This document shows, piece by piece, positions 11,942-12,196 of a DNA stretch of 12,196 nucleotides; position 1 is the stretch's first letter; each line of letters starts with the position of its first letter. The position numbers and the translations under genes are program-made. The DNA comes from an uncultured bacterium. GTDB lineage: Bacteria; Cyanobacteriota; Vampirovibrionia; Gastranaerophilales; Gastranaerophilaceae. The notes under the pieces are model-generated. The model had not been told where the DNA came from. It made no database searches and saw only the letters and a list, made by a program, of their open reading frames with translations. The DNA lies in the NCBI GenBank assembly GCA_902765655.1, contig CACXAK010000017.1, forward strand, positions 1 through 12,196, written 5' to 3'.

Positions 11942-12196
11942 AAAATAGAATCACCCGTAAAACCGGCTTTGATTTGCGCAAAAAATACACAGATGGAAGC
12001 AGATTTTATCTGCCAAAGAATTTTAGAACTTTTAGACGAAGATGTTCCTCTGTCAGATATCTGCGTACTTGCCCGCAATGCAAGAATGTCATATTCTCTT
12101 GAAATTGAACTTTCGAAACGATCCATTCCATATCGTAAATTCGGCGGCCCGAAATTTATGGAAACCGCACATATAAAAGATGTTATTTCACACCTA
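11942..12196 (+). pseudogene. continuation of the helicase gene after the in-frame TAA
   Basis: Directly after the TAA the same frame stays open to the window end (85 codons) and reads as domain 2A of the same helicase: KIESPVKPALICAKN, EADFICQRILELL, PLSDICVLARNA, LEIELSKRSIPYRKFGGPKFMETAHIKDVISHL. The segment KFGGPKFMETAHIKDV corresponds to the conserved Y...GG..F.....I.D stretch of UvrD/PcrA. No frame change is needed, so one codon, for example TCA or ACA read as TAA, explains the break. The gene continues to the right. Confidence 0.85.

Noticed and set aside
11938..12126. 62-residue minus-strand frame at the right end
   Set aside because: It is antisense to in-frame helicase sequence that continues past the TAA.

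Overview
The window is a low-GC bacterial chromosome segment using the standard genetic code; all three stop codons appear as ordinary stops. An 879-residue AsmA-like envelope protein points to a diderm. Three small secreted matrixin-like peptidases, a bacterial-type ProRS with an editing insertion and strong AT bias would fit a gut-associated lineage such as Vampirovibrionia/Gastranaerophilales. That placement is a guess from general character, not from a marker gene.

Left part (1-4060): the 3' end of a von Willebrand A-domain protein converges on a small HAD-like hydrolase gene broken by a one-base frameshift. A small Cro/CI-type regulator follows, divergent from the HAD gene, then the large AsmA-like gene and a 101-residue protein of unknown function. 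The stop codon of that last gene lies inside a 17-bp-arm palindrome.

Middle part (4060-7130): the densest accessory region. At 4208-4481 there is what looks like a complete type I toxin-antitoxin locus. A 23-residue hydrophobic peptide has a near-perfect Shine-Dalgarno sequence. Opposite it, a consensus sigma-70 promoter and a U6 intrinsic terminator bracket an antisense RNA of about 94 nt covering the 3' half and terminator of the peptide mRNA. Next come an orphan sugar ABC permease with an apparently leaderless promoter, a second XRE regulator divergent from a 201-residue unknown protein across a motif-rich intergenic region, and a DUF559 endonuclease-like gene. Three copies of a 72-73 bp folded repeat lie at 5346, 6611 and 7056. 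Their second hairpin shows compensatory changes between copies, two copies bracket the DUF559 gene in opposite orientation, and copy termini supply the stop codons of three genes.

Right part (7126-12196): proS is preceded by tRNA-Glu(CUC) and probably co-transcribed from the tRNA promoter. Three matrixin-like secreted metallopeptidase genes follow, one rightward and two leftward in tandem. Last is a UvrD/PcrA-type helicase gene with its own promoter, interrupted by an in-frame TAA after which the helicase sequence continues in the same frame to the window edge.

The window combines housekeeping functions (proS, tRNA, helicase, envelope maintenance) with accessory material (toxin-antitoxin, palindromic repeats, regulators, decayed genes) concentrated at 3.6-7.1 kb.
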